Of a stretch of 64,000 bases of DNA, positions 1 to 12,478 are shown piece after piece. The stretch covers positions 1,023,887 through 1,087,886 of the forward strand of contig VWZL01005122.1 of the NCBI GenBank assembly GCA_013396915.1, read 5' to 3'. The stretch is from Stercorarius parasiticus (taxonomy: Eukaryota; Chordata; Aves; Charadriiformes; Stercorariidae). How positions within the stretch are numbered: position 1 is the stretch's first letter; the number at the start of each line of letters is the position of its first letter. The translations under genes and the position numbers were made by a program. The notes below the pieces were generated by a model. That model was not told the origin of the DNA, searched no databases, and worked only from the letters and a program-made list of their open reading frames with translations.

Positions 1-3000
1 TCTTGGAATCCTCTCTAATGGACTGAAACATGGTTTTCCTTTACTTCCTTTCCATTCTGTCTGTGTTTATAAATTCATTACCTAGGTACACAGACATACG
101 TCATGTTCTTCATTTCCTCTTTCTGACAGGCATTTTCCATGAGGAGAGATCTCTGGGCTTCAGAAAAAACTGTTCCAACCATGATTTCTCACCTAACAGA
201 GCATGTCTCCATCACAGCCGTGACTCCTCTGGCTGGATCTGCTAAATCATCCAGCATTCGTGTACAACACAGATTGTGTGTTTTGGGGCTTTTTATTGTT
301 TGATTTTTGGTTTTGTGGTTTTTCTCACCCATTTGCTTGCACCTGTAGTGTCTCTTTTTAAGGAATGACTGAGGAAAACACATTTATTCCACCACTGCAG
401 TTTCAGTAACTCCTAATTTGAGGAAGCTTCAGCTTTAAAATCAGTCAGGCCCTAAGGCTTCAGCTTACTATCTTACTTTATATCTACATGTCTCCTTATT
501 GAGTTCAAATTTTATAGACAATCTTGCATCATTCTGGATGGAATACATGAACTGCACCATCCCTGATATATCAGTAATGGTTTTGCAATGATGGAGGTAG
601 GTTTCAAAATAGCTTCCAGTTTGCAGCTTCTTTTATTGCTAATGAAAACTACAGACATGCTGAGAACATGGCACATCTATCTCTATTTGTAAGGGGCCCT
701 GCAGTAATAGAATATTGCTCATTCTTGATTACATAGGGACATATTCTGCCATTAAACCACGGACAGAGTATCTCAACAGAAACTAATCCTAAGGCTCTGC
801 AATTACTTAAAAAAAATACTGATATCAGAATACGGCCCATAAGAAGTTGTTTGGATTTTTTTTCCTTGACATACAGAGATGGGACTATTTGTGATGGCAG
901 ATGTTGCTTTAGAAGTAGAAGTTTCAATATATTTTTAAATGGTTCTAAAATTGTTTATATTATCTTTTTATGAATGCTCAAAAATTGTCCATTTATACCC
1001 ATTAAAGTTTCTTGTACTGATGTTCAGTCTTGTTTTCCCTTTTACAAGGCATTGCACGTGGATAGGAAATGGTTACTCTCAATCTCTAACAGTGCTATCT
1101 CTGGGAGGAGGCAGAAATTACCTTTCATCTCAGGTTATAAGAAGTTCATTGGAAGCTACAAAATCTTTGCTCTGCAAATCATTTTAACATTTATTAAGAC
1201 AAGATACAAAGCAACTCTTCATGAGAGGAGCCAAAGGCTTTAGAGAAAGAAGAGAAGACTAGATATAAAAATAGACATTTGTATCACATAAGGATCATCA
1301 TTTCAGTCCATCTTGCCTCATACTCCAATGAAAATAAACCATTAAGCGTCTTGTTAGATCCAACTTAACTTTGTTATTTAAGCATGAGGACACTAATAAA
1401 TCTGTGGCCACTGATCTGAATTACTATATACCTCCTCATGAGGAAATATATCTGGTTTATCAGTTTCCTTCATCCTGCAGAACTGCAGTTATATGCATAA
1501 CTGACAGTTGTGCAGTATTTTTCCAGTTTATTCTAAAGAAATGTGACATGATTTCTTTTTGAATTCTGTTGTCCTGAGTGAATCATAATGTGAAGATTCG
1601 TGGTTGTGTTTAAGGAATGTGGCAGACAATTCTGTATTTAAATCACTAATGATCCAGTGGCTACAGATATCCTTACTGAAGGCAGCACTCCGGTGTTCTT
1701 TTATGTGAAGCAGTTTCTTTTTTAGCCATACGAAACAAATTTTAAAAAGATCAGTAGATTTAAAATTTCTAAGTCATCAGTTTCACCAGATGTAGTTTAA
1801 CATTAAAATAAAATGACACACAGGAAATCTGTTTTGCATAAAATCCCTGCTTCAACAGGAAATACCTAGTCCCCCTTCAATACTATATCAAACGAGAGGG
1901 GTACCTACCTCGTATTAAATAAATAACAAATGTCTAGCTATCATCAAAAAGATTGGTTACCCTGGCTTAGAAAAAAAATGGAAAACAGTTATCCCTTATA
2001 TACCTTGAGTGAAGCTTATGTTATCAAACCAGAAATGAATTAGACCCAATAAACACTGCTGTCAAATACTGGCACATATATCCAAAGGAAGAATACAGAC
2101 CTGTTAAACTTTGTCTTTCTGTATTCCAGCGCCATACATAGCTCAGTAGAAAAGCACCGTCCTGGGACTTACATGACATAAATTTTGTTGTTAGATCTGG
2201 CATTAGCTTGATGGATAACTCTGAACCAACTTTATTCTCTGCTTCCACATCTGTCTAATCTAAATATACACCTCGTTATGGCACAAAAAGCCTAGGTATT
2301 CTTAAACGAGATGAAGGAGTCTTCACCCACTGTGCACAGTCTGGGCCCCCAAGGGCAAGTTCAGCCCAAGAAAGCTCGGCTGTGCGCACCACTGCAGATG
2401 AAAACACACTCTGCAAAATTCCCGTGACAGCAAGGAGTGCAAGTGCTTACAGTATATTAGATATTGGCTCATACTAACAGATTTCTCCTAGAAACCAGTG
2501 TTCAAAGTACAACAGACTTGGATAAAGTGACCATATCTTAGAACAGTTCCTTTAAGGTATCACTGCCACAGATTTGTACATACTGTAAATTTTTCAGATA
2601 AAGGGATTACTGAAATTACTCCCTGAAATAGGAAGGAGACAAAACACATTGGAATAATACGGAAAGGCAAATATTTCAGTTCCTGTATAGTACAGTTCAG
2701 TGGAAATACTTTAGTTCTGTGGTTTTAGGGTGACAGCACAAGAAAATTTGAAACTAGTCACCCCAGCTATGGGGCTGAAAATACAGAGGGAGGTGGAATT
2801 CCTGTCACTGCATTTCTGAATTCTCTAAAATTGATTTTTATTAATATTTACCAATTGTAATCAAGTTCTACCAGGAACCTCAAAATCCCCAGTACATATA
2901 GAAACACTGCTCTAAAATCCACTCCCTTGAACAAGGAACTCCACCTCTCTTCTTAATCCTGCAATTATGATTTTCAGCCTTCCTCCCATTCCATCTATAA

Positions 3001-5232
3001 AATGTAACCACACCCACCCCCCCAAATTTCAGTGACTGCAGCTGCCTCTACCGCTCTACCTCAATATTCTGTTCAGGTTCAAGTTGTCTAACTGCTAGAA
3101 CTTGAAGAGAAAGGCTGAGAGGATATATATAATATACATACAAGCAATATACAAAGACTATAAGACAATGCTGAAATAAACTTCTGAATAGCCAATGAAA
3201 CTCACGGAAGGAAGGATCTCCAAGCTAAAAAGCACATAAAAACTATTCACAGAATGTGCTGTGAAATTTCAAATGAAATTATATATACAGCTGAATTTCC
3301 TGACTAGACAGTTTCAAAATAGCCTACATAGACAAGTATCACTACCTCCAGCAATCCCAATGTCAGAATTCAACTATAAGCCATGATATATTGAGACCTT
3401 CTTTGAAAACCAGTCTGAATATAGTTTAACAGTAATTTTTAATAAAGTATTTTCTATCTGCCCAGGAGAAAGCAATCAGTGAAGTGGATTTATGACACTA
3501 AGTTCATTAAGAGGACAGCTAAGATCACAGAATTAATTGATGCCCCCTTGTACCTTTTTAATGAGAATGATTTTCTGTTACCTTGGATTACAAACCAAGC
3601 TATAGAAGTGACAGATAAAGACCAATCTACTCCCTGCCAAAACCTCTATTCAGTAGCTTAGCAATTTATCTGTAAATTGAATTTTGAATCATATCTTAGC
3701 ATTGGAACTCATTAGACATTAGATGTTCAGTCCAAATGTGTAATTCAGTTTTAGCTGCCAACCTGAAAACCTACCAATGATAACTGGTGGAGTTATCTAC
3801 CTGATGACAGACTACTTACATGGAGTTAAGGCTTGGTAACTTAGCAGGAATAAGGCCCTGCTGAAACAGAGTTAAGTGTTGGAAGTACAGAAATTCACAC
3901 TAGATGCAGCAGCATTACCTTAACTTTGCTCTGTGTCAACTCCACTTTCTTGTTTTGGTTGCAATCTATAAAATGTGTACTTTGTAGACTGTAGATGTTT
4001 GATTTTCAGATAGTTTGATTCTTCCAGGGACTTCGACAGAGGTCCTTCTATTTATACTGGCCAGACACCTGATCTTTCAGCCTTTTCCAATTACACAACA
4101 TCCTCCAAAAGCCAAAAAGAACTGTTTAATCTAACTGGTCTTTCATGTACAGTTGTTTTTTGTCTAAGAGCACAGAAAGATGAGGAATATGAGAAGGAAA
4201 CCCAGGCCTCACTGAAGTCTTTGAGAATTTGGTCATCAGCTTCAACATAACCAGGACTTCACTACAGTTCTTTTGGACAAATCTCATTTTTGGTTACACA
4301 AGGAAAGAAATAATAAAACAGCCTTGAATAAACAGACTGCATCTAAAATAAAAGTTTTCATACCCTAGATGTAATATTTGACCTCCATTTCCCTCTTGTA
4401 AAAGCAGCTCAGCTGTCTCATCCCAAATTCAGTCAGCGTCGTATTTTATCCACGAAAAATGCACACATTGTTAAAGACACGCTCACTGAAATTACATATT
4501 TCTAGCCTCCTGGTTAAAACCATAACTATAGATAGAGCAAACAGTTAAAGTATCTGACACAAAAAAAGCCAATAATCTCCCTGATGTTCAAAACATAGTA
4601 TCATAACTAAACTTTAATACTTGGCACTTGAGAATAATAAACCTGATTTTCTCAATCCTAATCCTGGACAATCTACCTGAAATAAAAGTTGTTTTATTTA
4701 CCCATGGATATTTGAGTCTGATAACAGTTGTTACACTAACAGACATCAGAACTCCTATGACTATTTTCAATCCACCCATTTTATACACACTGACCTGGCT
4801 TGACGTGATGCATGGCTCCTTGGTGTGGGGCTTTTCCCCCCTCTTTTTTCCTTTTACAAGAGTGAGTTTTGAGAAATACATAAACAAAATCTATCCCACA
4901 ACTGTGTATCCTGTTTTGATTTGCTGGTTTTTTTCACCACCCCAGGCACAAAGGTGCTATCATTACAATACATCAAAACTGGCTCTTCCATTTTTCTATT
5001 CATTTTTAACCTCACGGTCATCAAGAAACAAAAGATTTCTCTTACGTCCTTACAAAGGTGGAGCATGCTCTTCACATCATTTTATTTCTATATAGCTCCC
5101 ACTACAACTCTTAAAACACACAGTCTACATCCAGAAACATAATGGAAAACTCACCTCCCAGGAATCCGACAAAATTGCAGTTTAAATTTGTAATAAAGTG
5201 AGCCCTACAGAACACAAATCCTATAATTTTTC

Positions 5233-5254
5233 TTTTTTTTGGGGGGGGGGTGGG
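5233..5254 (+). repeat. T8-G10 homopolymer junction
   Basis: Eight T are followed by ten G, then TGGG. The G tract could form a quadruplex. Length polymorphism or sequencing error is likely here. Confidence 0.8.
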
Positions 5255-7205
5255 CAGCAGCAGAACACAGGAATGCTTACTCTAAAAACCTGTAAAACAT
5301 ATTAGTGAAAACTTCAAACCTACAGAATTTCATAGCCGGGATATGATTTGTGACTGCAGTCTACAGAACATTTCTGTAAGTGAGGAAACTGTTCAAGTTA
5401 TAATTTGAAACATATAATACAGAAACTAACACTCTAGTTTTTTACTGACCTATTTAGCTTTGGAGTCTTCGGTAATTCCTAAGGAAACTGGATAAGTGCA
5501 GTTAATTACAAAAAGCTGGTGCTCTGTACCTTCCAAGTTAATTATGCTGACATAAATGCATTATTTTTCCCCTTGTCCACTGCAGAAGGGAAGTGTCAAG
5601 TTTGAGAAGGGCATTTTTAGGAAGCGTCTCTCTTCCGTTCGCAAGAAGCTGATTATGAATTACATTTGCACAGATTCAGGCTCATGTTTTGCTATTCTTT
5701 TAAACTTTACACAGCTTTGGCAAGTACATCTCAGCTGTACTTTTCAATCACATTTATATTCCAGCCTTGTCCCTCTTTTGAGTAAGGACTGCCCTAAGAG
5801 ACAACCTATGCTACAGTGGGTAGACTTCTAAATCACATTTAAACTCAGTTGTACTTCAGTCAAGATCCACCAGAATCCATACACACAATCTTCACCTTCA
5901 ACTAAATCTGAAGGTGGGCTTGGAATGATAATCCCCTGAGAAGCAAGCCTGAGGTGCCTGTGTCCCACTACATAACCCAGCCACTTTACGGACTGGGTAC
6001 ATCCATTACCCAGCTAGTAGGTATTCTTCAAGTATACTGTAACCTTCCTTATGACTATTTTCACTACTACATAACTAGCAGGGCCTGAATAGTTCTCCAG
6101 GAATATATGTATTGATCACTGAATCACAGAAAAACCTGTGTTTACATTTGAGGTGAAGAAAGTAGAAAGTGTGATGTTCTGGTAATAAATTATTGGCAGA
6201 AAAATACTTTATTCTGCCTGTAGACATAGATACAACACAGAAAAAAAAAAATGCAATCCCAAACTAAATAGCTTCTCCTTAGCATCTGGTATATCAGGTG
6301 ATACATTGAAATTGGTTGAGTCCTTGGTGGTGAGATCACACTGAAGGCATGTACCTTCCAGGGAAAAGAACCCAGTCTACACAAATGAACTGCTAGCTCA
6401 AAAATCCCAAAGGATCAGGGGACGCTTGGGTATCACAGATCAGGTTCCACCACACTAGAAGTTCTAGGGATAGGGAGCATGACAACAATCTGCAAGAGGC
6501 TTTCAACTTGTCAAACAGACACACGGGATATAAAATTCCAAGGCCTCTAGAATCCCCAAATCCAGGTTCTTTTATTACAGTTTACTACACCATGATCTTT
6601 TTTATAACATACAAGTGACATATTGAAACTGAAGTGCTCATTAAGATAACTTTTTAAAACATAACTGTGGGTGCAGTTATAACCTTATTCCTAAATCCAG
6701 GAATAGGGTTATTTTTGTCACCAGTCATCTACTTATTTATCTCAACTTCAAGCAAGGAAACTTTTGCTCTCCCTCTCTCAATAAACATTCTGAAGCAAAT
6801 CCACTCTTACACAAGTACCTTTGTATGAGTAATATAGTATATTATTTAAAGTAGGGTCTTTTCCCCTAGGATGCTGGAAGGCCTTTGGCTCACCAACTCC
6901 ATAAAAAAATTGTCTTTCTTGAATTTCAGTGATTGGAAGTGCTCACAATATTCCTGATTAAGTATTCTGTCCTATACGTTGTACAATTTTATTTCTTCAA
7001 CAGAACCAGAAATCTTTCATTTTATGCTATTCTACACTACATTTTCTCTCCTCGGAGTAGCATTACTTTCGTTACCTAGAATAACTCTGCAAATCAATAG
7101 AAGTACACAGGTTTTCCCTCTCATCTATTCCAAGCTGAGCTGCCAGGACCCAGAATAAATTTGTGTTAGCTCTCCATTCCATGACCTTCTACTTTGTACT
7201 TTTAA

Positions 7206-7225
7206 ATTTCATTTCATTTCATTTC
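7206..7225 (+). repeat. (ATTTC)4 microsatellite
   Basis: Four perfect ATTTC pentamers in the SPOCK1 intron. Confidence 0.85.
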
Positions 7226-7394
7226 TATTACTTGTGTTCTCAAGGTCTTCCAATTCTGCCTGCTTGGTATTCCAACCCTTCTCAGTATTGGTCATGTTTT
7301 CCAACTCTCTGCTATCAAGTTTCACTGCCACACTTCTAATTTTGGGCTAAACAAATCGGAGAAAGATAAGTGAAACAAGGGGAAAAGCTGTGCA

Positions 7395-7510
7395 GAAGTG
7401 TGAAGAGCCAGCCCAAAGTCCAACAATTCATCAGTGGCAAAGCTGGAACAACGCAGGTCCTCCAGTTCCTAGCCCTGTATTTGCTTTATCACCTAACACT
7501 GCACTTCTGA
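7395..7510 (-). mobile_element. MIR-like SINE fossil, inverted
   Basis: The string CATCAGTGGCAAAGCTGGAA, then CGCAGGTCCTCCAG, then TAGCCCTGTATTTGC and CCTAACACTGCA follows the reverse complement of the tRNA-derived head of MIR-type SINEs. The usual text there is 'agtggcagagctggga...aacccaggtc...gtgctc...accact'. It is highly diverged and lies in the SPOCK1 intron. Confidence 0.6.
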
Positions 7511-8679
7511 TCAAGTGCGAGGAGGAACTCATACGCTCAGGAAGGCGAATGTACATGAATAACTGACAAAATTGTCCTTTTAGTGGATCATATCAGGAGA
7601 TAGTAGTCTGTGACCAACCTGGGAAATCTATTATTTTATCTAATCTACTTTTATATAACTATTCATGTTGCTGATAGTTATACGTAACAATTTATCCACA
7701 ATAAGCCTGAGAAAGGTATACGCAAAGATGATACTTCATGCCTTGCTTCTTAGGCATGCAAAGTCTCAAAGGATCTCCAGGCATATAATGCACGGGGGTT
7801 TTAACATGATAGCCTGAACTGAAATTCTGTAAGCAATAAAATTTAGAGAAACAGCTTTGTTAATCCTCAGAACGTGGTCTGGCAGCCTGCCATGCATAAA
7901 CATGCACTGAAACCAGAGTTCATGCCAAAATTCTTAGCTTCCAACTTCATAGAAATTCCTTGTATGGTATAATACTAGATCCTCTAAGTTCATCTAACTT
8001 TTTTCTTCATTTTTGCAGTTTAATCCATACCTAGTTGAACTTATTACCTTTTTATATATAAGAATTAATAATGTAATAGACATAACTCCAAGTAGAAGTA
8101 ATAGAATTAGTCTGTTCATATAATTTTGATTAAAGACAGGCCTAACACTAAGAGGACACTTACTCTATGCCTTCTGTGCCAAGCCTCTATGAACACAATG
8201 AGATGCTGCAGCGTGACCTAGTACAATAATGTGTATGGCAAATCACATAATAAATGCTTTCTAAGACTCATAAGAATTCACTTCACACTCAGGTCTCGAA
8301 TTTGCACTCAAGCTCCTCTTAAGCCAAAGGATTTCTCGACAAATTTGATCGAAAGATCGAGGCCTTAACATTTATTTTCATAATACCAAGAGGTCTAATT
8401 TGACTCTCATATCCCCGATGTCTGCTTTTCCAAGCCTCAAATCTGTATAAAGGAAATAGCTGGGGTTCCTTCCTCCAGACTGCAGCTTGCTTACTTTTTT
8501 CTTTTTCTAGTAATTATTTATATTGGTTTAGTTTTTATGTTTTAGATATTTACTAAACTAGACCTAGTCAGTTACTTAGGTATGTATCAAGCCACATTCA
8601 ATATATGCATTAGGTGAATCATAAATTACCTATTACCACAGATCCTGAGCCCTGTCCTTTCTTTTTTACAGCTTCAACA

Positions 8680-8830
8680 CACAGTTGTGAGGAAGAGAAA
8701 AACTATTATCCCCAGCTATAAAATGGAACTTAGGGCAGAGCTAGGATTTTGCCATTGGTCACATAGAAAGCCCATGGCAGAAAAGGAAAAAGGGGTGGAA
8801 GACAGGAATATCAAGTTGAGATTATACTGA
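8680..8830 (-). mobile_element. Second MIR-like SINE fossil, inverted
   Basis: ACTATTATCCCCAGCTATAA, followed by GGCAGAGCTAGGATTTTGCC, then TTGGTCACATAGAAAGCCC and ATGGCAGAAAAGG, parallels the MIR/CORE-SINE pattern. The consensus order is 'attatccccattttacag...gtcacacagcaagt...ggcagagc'. The orientation is the same as the copy about 1.2 kb away, so both may be separate old insertions. The sequence is strongly diverged. Confidence 0.5.
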
Positions 8831-11800
8831 AAGCTTATTAATACATCAGATGTTACATCATTATTGATACTGGACAGCTGGAAAATGTATCAAGATTTTC
8901 AACAGCACGTGCTTCACAACAGATCAGTCACACTAGTCTTACTATTCATTTACAGGCTCTGCATGTTTTTAAAAATGAAGCACTTGAATATTCTACAAAT
9001 TGTGTTCAAATCATGTGAAAAGATTGTATTGTAAAGTATTGTTTTTACTAGATCCCTTGAGGCCTTTTGAAAATGTTGACAGGTCATCATTTCACACTAT
9101 TAAATTCAGTCAGACTTAAAAATTTAGCCTGATTATGTAGTTGTAATGCAGACATCAAATGAGGTATACTTCTGTGCTCCCTCTTCATGGAAGAGTAATG
9201 ACTGCTGTGCCATTAAGTGCAACTACCATGCTGTCTTTGCCCAAAAGAAATATGGGTCACACTAAAAAAAAGATCAATAGCTGTCTTCTCAAATCAGGCC
9301 ATATTCGACCATAGCTCAATAAGGCTGACCAACCAATTGATTTTGAAAAGAATAACTGAAAAACTTCAGAGAAGCCCAATTTAATATTTTATATTCAATT
9401 ATATATCATCTGTAAAAAAAAAGACACAGTACTGCAACATTATGACAGATTTATATGCACATAAGTGTGCACAGATGTTTGCGCTGCATGCACGTACAGA
9501 CTTTAAAGTGGTCACACCCAAAACAATCAAATCTCAGCTCCATACATGCAGTGTTTCTCCTACTGTACATAAGGACACACGTAAATATTTGTGCAATTTT
9601 ATTTATATAACATGACATAAAATTCAGAAAGCTACTAAAGGTAATTATGATAATTATTACAACCTTGCTTCTGCTGATTTACAGGGTATGAACTAGGCCA
9701 CCTGCTCTCTAGTAGCTGTAGTATCAGACCCAAGAACGTTTTAACTGAAACATCACTTCTATACTCCAGCCTCCTGTGCAAAGCCCATATCAAGAACCTC
9801 ATCTAGGTGAGGATGTGTATCTAGTTACAGCTTGGGAACAAAGGAAAGATGGAAAGACAGTTTACCTACAATTCTACAATTATGAATTAAATGCTAATCT
9901 ACCCCATACATAGCAGTTAATACTGTAATGCTGCATCTCACCAGGCAGGCTTTTCACAAATGTTTTAACAATCTATCCCCAACAACACAGCCATGAAGCA
10001 AGGACCAAATTTCTTCTAACATCTCTGCATGCAAGAAGCGTGCTGTCTCTACTATACCTGCTACATTGGCAGCAACTCTACCTATGCATGTCTTCATCTG
10101 TGGACACAGAACCTCTCACAGAAGATTACGATGCAGTAAATCACTTTGGTTGAAGATAAGTTATAAAGAGCTTAATTATATAGGCAAGCTTTTTATATTT
10201 TCTTTTTGGAAAAAGCTTAGTAGGAGATGATTAGTAGTCTATGTTAATTTGACACATAAAAAGGTTTCATGGATAATCACACACATTCGTAATATGCTAG
10301 TTTTGAAGTAATTAAATAGAACCATTAAAAATGTTGAGTAGAAGGATACCTAAAACCTTGCATGAACTTTATACTATTTGCTTTTGCTTGGCAGAGGACT
10401 GGTTAAGAGGGTTTTTTCCATAAAATGATTCTTCCTAGTGAAAAGAGTTTTGAGGCTGTACAGTTTTTGTTACCATTTTCAGAAAGTCTAAAAAAGCATT
10501 TTCAGTTGTGAAACCTTAACACATGAAAGAGGTAATCTTCATGAACATTTTACACAGGAAGAAAAATAATTTCTCTGACAATTGCACTTGTGAGACTGGG
10601 GAAAGGGGACAAGAAGAGAAGTTACAAGGAGTCCAGGCTTCAAAAAAAAAAAACCAAAACCCAAAAAAACTACGTAAAATGAAATAAAAGCTTTAAGCTC
10701 AAGAAATGAGATTAATACAAGGTCTCTGTTTGGAAGGAGAGTGTTGAAAGATGTCCCTTGCTATAAATCTGTCCCTAGTTAAAAGTGGGTTTGGATTAAT
10801 TTGTTGGTCCTTCATTCAATTTGCCATTTTCAAATACTGACAAATACTCACATCAAGTTGGATGTAGAAATTAACAAGTGAAATCCTAAGCCTGCATTCC
10901 CCAGGAGACTAAACCAGGTATTATCAAAGATTCCCTTGGAGTCTGGTAAAAATATATGAATCCATATTAACTGCAGAATCCCCTTAATAAAAAACTAGTT
11001 ACATTGAAGTATAGGCTTTTCCAGACACCTAATATACAAGAACTTCAACAGTCCTAGGAGATGGATGTCATTCACAGTGACGGCAAACAAATATACATTC
11101 TGACATATCTGTTGATACTGTTGTTAAAGCCATACTTTGTTATATTGAGATTCAGAGCAGCATGATTTCTGAGGCACAGAGGCGACCACAGCTACAGAAA
11201 AACGTAGAAAGAAAAACCTAGGCATAGACAGGTCACATTATACTGTAATACTTTGACTTCCTCTTTGCAAAGTAAGATACAGTGTTAAGACCACAGAGAC
11301 AAACACGTAGCATCAAAGTTTAACTTGTTAATATAGTATAACACACCAGCGCTTCCTAAAAAAACAAACTCTTAGTGAATAGCGCTAGCAGAACTGCTAG
11401 CCAGCTCTACTCTTCCCTTTCCTAGAGTCACACTGCAGCCACAGCACACAAATCCCATGCAATGAAGAACACTTAACCTCAATATGCTCATGATCAATAT
11501 TAACAGTAACGTTTCCCTTATGCAGCCTGAAGTAGGGTTTTCTGTGTGTACTCCAAGAATGCTTTTTCAGCATATAGACAACAGAAGCAAAAGGAGCCCT
11601 GTAAATATTTACCATGAATGTTACATTTCCCTTTCTCCAGTCATTGACTTAATACATGCAATTTTATTAAAACTACAGGAATTCACGAATTCATTCTAAG
11701 CTTAAGAAAGTGATTTGTCTTGTACAGATACATTTCATAACACCTGCTGAAGTTACCCGTTTTCCAGGCTGAAGAAAAACTGAGTCAAAGCATTGTTTCC

Positions 11801-12271
11801 TCCAACCCTGTACCAACGTCAAAGATCTCCATGAGCAGAATTGAACAATAAAATGTTTTCCCCCAAATCTGCAGGCAAAACAAGCTTCACTGTTTACCAC
11901 CTTGTGGCTTGAACTGGTAAACATTCCCTTCTCTCACACACCCCGTTTCATCATTTTACAGTTAACTAGCCTCTTAAGCAGCATGCACAGAAACTTCACT
12001 CAAAGTTCCTCCCCAAAGGAAAATTGAAGACCGTATGCTTTCAGCGAGATTGACATCAAGCCCAAGCTGCCCCCATCGATGGGGTAATCAAGAATGCCAG
12101 GACTTTCTGTCCAGCTTCCAAACAGCTCTGAACATCCTTCACACAAGCAGCAACCGGTTGCCCAAGCTGCATCTCTCTTCTACCCACAGCTTCTAAAAGC
12201 CAGCAGCCACCCACTGAAAGGATGCTACAGTCAAATGGAAGAACCAAGAAATATGCGGTAAACAAAGAAGT

Positions 12272-12277
12272 ACTTAC
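12272..12277 (-). promoter_or_regulatory. SPOCK1: 5' splice site (donor) of the SPOCK1 coding exon
   Basis: The minus strand reads CGGGAT|GTAAGTA across this junction. The intronic side matches the U1 consensus perfectly. Beyond it the reading frame runs on into non-homologous sequence, which ends at a stop just below 12056. The testican homology also stops exactly at the RD before this site. Confidence 0.9.
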
Positions 12278-12445
12278 ATCCCGGAATTTGTTCCAGTACT
12301 TGTCTTTATCATACTGCGAAACGGTGCTCAGCCATTTATCGTTGTCCAGGAAATTACCATGATTGCTGTTACTCGTGATGATTTCAGGATGCCGGCTCTC
12401 CACTTGCAGGAAGCACCAGGCAGCGATTACCAGCACCCCCGACAT
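12278..12445 (-). CDS. SPOCK1: SPOCK1 (testican-1) first coding exon, partial gene
   Basis: This exon encodes the N-terminus of testican-1, a secreted heparan/chondroitin sulfate proteoglycan of the extracellular matrix. It reads MSGVLVIAAWCFLQVES, a hydrophobic signal peptide probably cleaved before RH. A short variable stretch follows, then NHGNFLDNDKWLSTVSQYDK and DKYWNKFRD. From memory of the family, human testican-1 has nearly the same block (AAWCFLQVESRH, NHGNFLDND.WLSTVSQYD, DKYW), which separates it from SPOCK2 and SPOCK3. The exon is 168 nt, exactly 56 codons, and ends in phase 0 (CGGGAT) at the donor GTAAGTA. The ATG is its first codon, right after a pyrimidine tract and CAG. The follistatin-like, EC and thyroglobulin-type domains must be encoded by exons left of position 1. 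The residues before the conserved core (PEIITSNS) differ from the human sequence, which is expected there. Gene identity is near certain; the exon's 5' boundary is inferred. Confidence 0.93.
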
Positions 12446-12478
12446 CTGCAAGGAGAGTAGAAGAGAGGAGCGGAGAGA
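12446..12478 (-). promoter_or_regulatory. SPOCK1: 3' splice site (acceptor) directly before the SPOCK1 ATG
   Basis: On the minus strand an almost uninterrupted pyrimidine tract (ctcctctcttctactctcc) is followed by TTGCAG and then ATG. This is a textbook acceptor. It implies that the ATG exon is exon 2 and that a 5' UTR exon lies upstream, either in the CpG island or beyond it. The alternative is that the tract is plain 5' UTR of a first exon; only transcript data can decide. Confidence 0.7.

Larger units (their letters stand above)
1..12277 (-). other. SPOCK1: SPOCK1 intron after the first coding exon (5' portion)
   Basis: This is AT-rich non-coding sequence downstream of the donor at 12277 on the minus strand. 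No next testican coding exon (expected to continue with an acidic DDYF-type sequence) was found, consistent with the very long early introns known for this gene in mammals. It contains two MIR-like SINE fossils (about 7395-7510 and 8680-8830), a T8G10 homopolymer junction at 5233-5250, an (ATTTC)4 run at 7206-7225 and short palindromes. The open frames here are all short and unconvincing. A splice-like pair at about 5155-5211 (minus) is discussed under rejected items. Confidence 0.8.

Noticed and set aside
194..240. Minus-strand donor CTGTTAG|GTGAGAAA in the SPOCK1 intron
   Set aside because: The upstream acceptor is weak and the encoded peptide does not match the next testican segment.
5155..5211. 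Minus-strand exon-like segment with donor GGGAG|GTGAGTTT
   Set aside because: The acceptor tract is short, the translations match no testican domain, and the position is early in a known long intron; likely a decoy pair.
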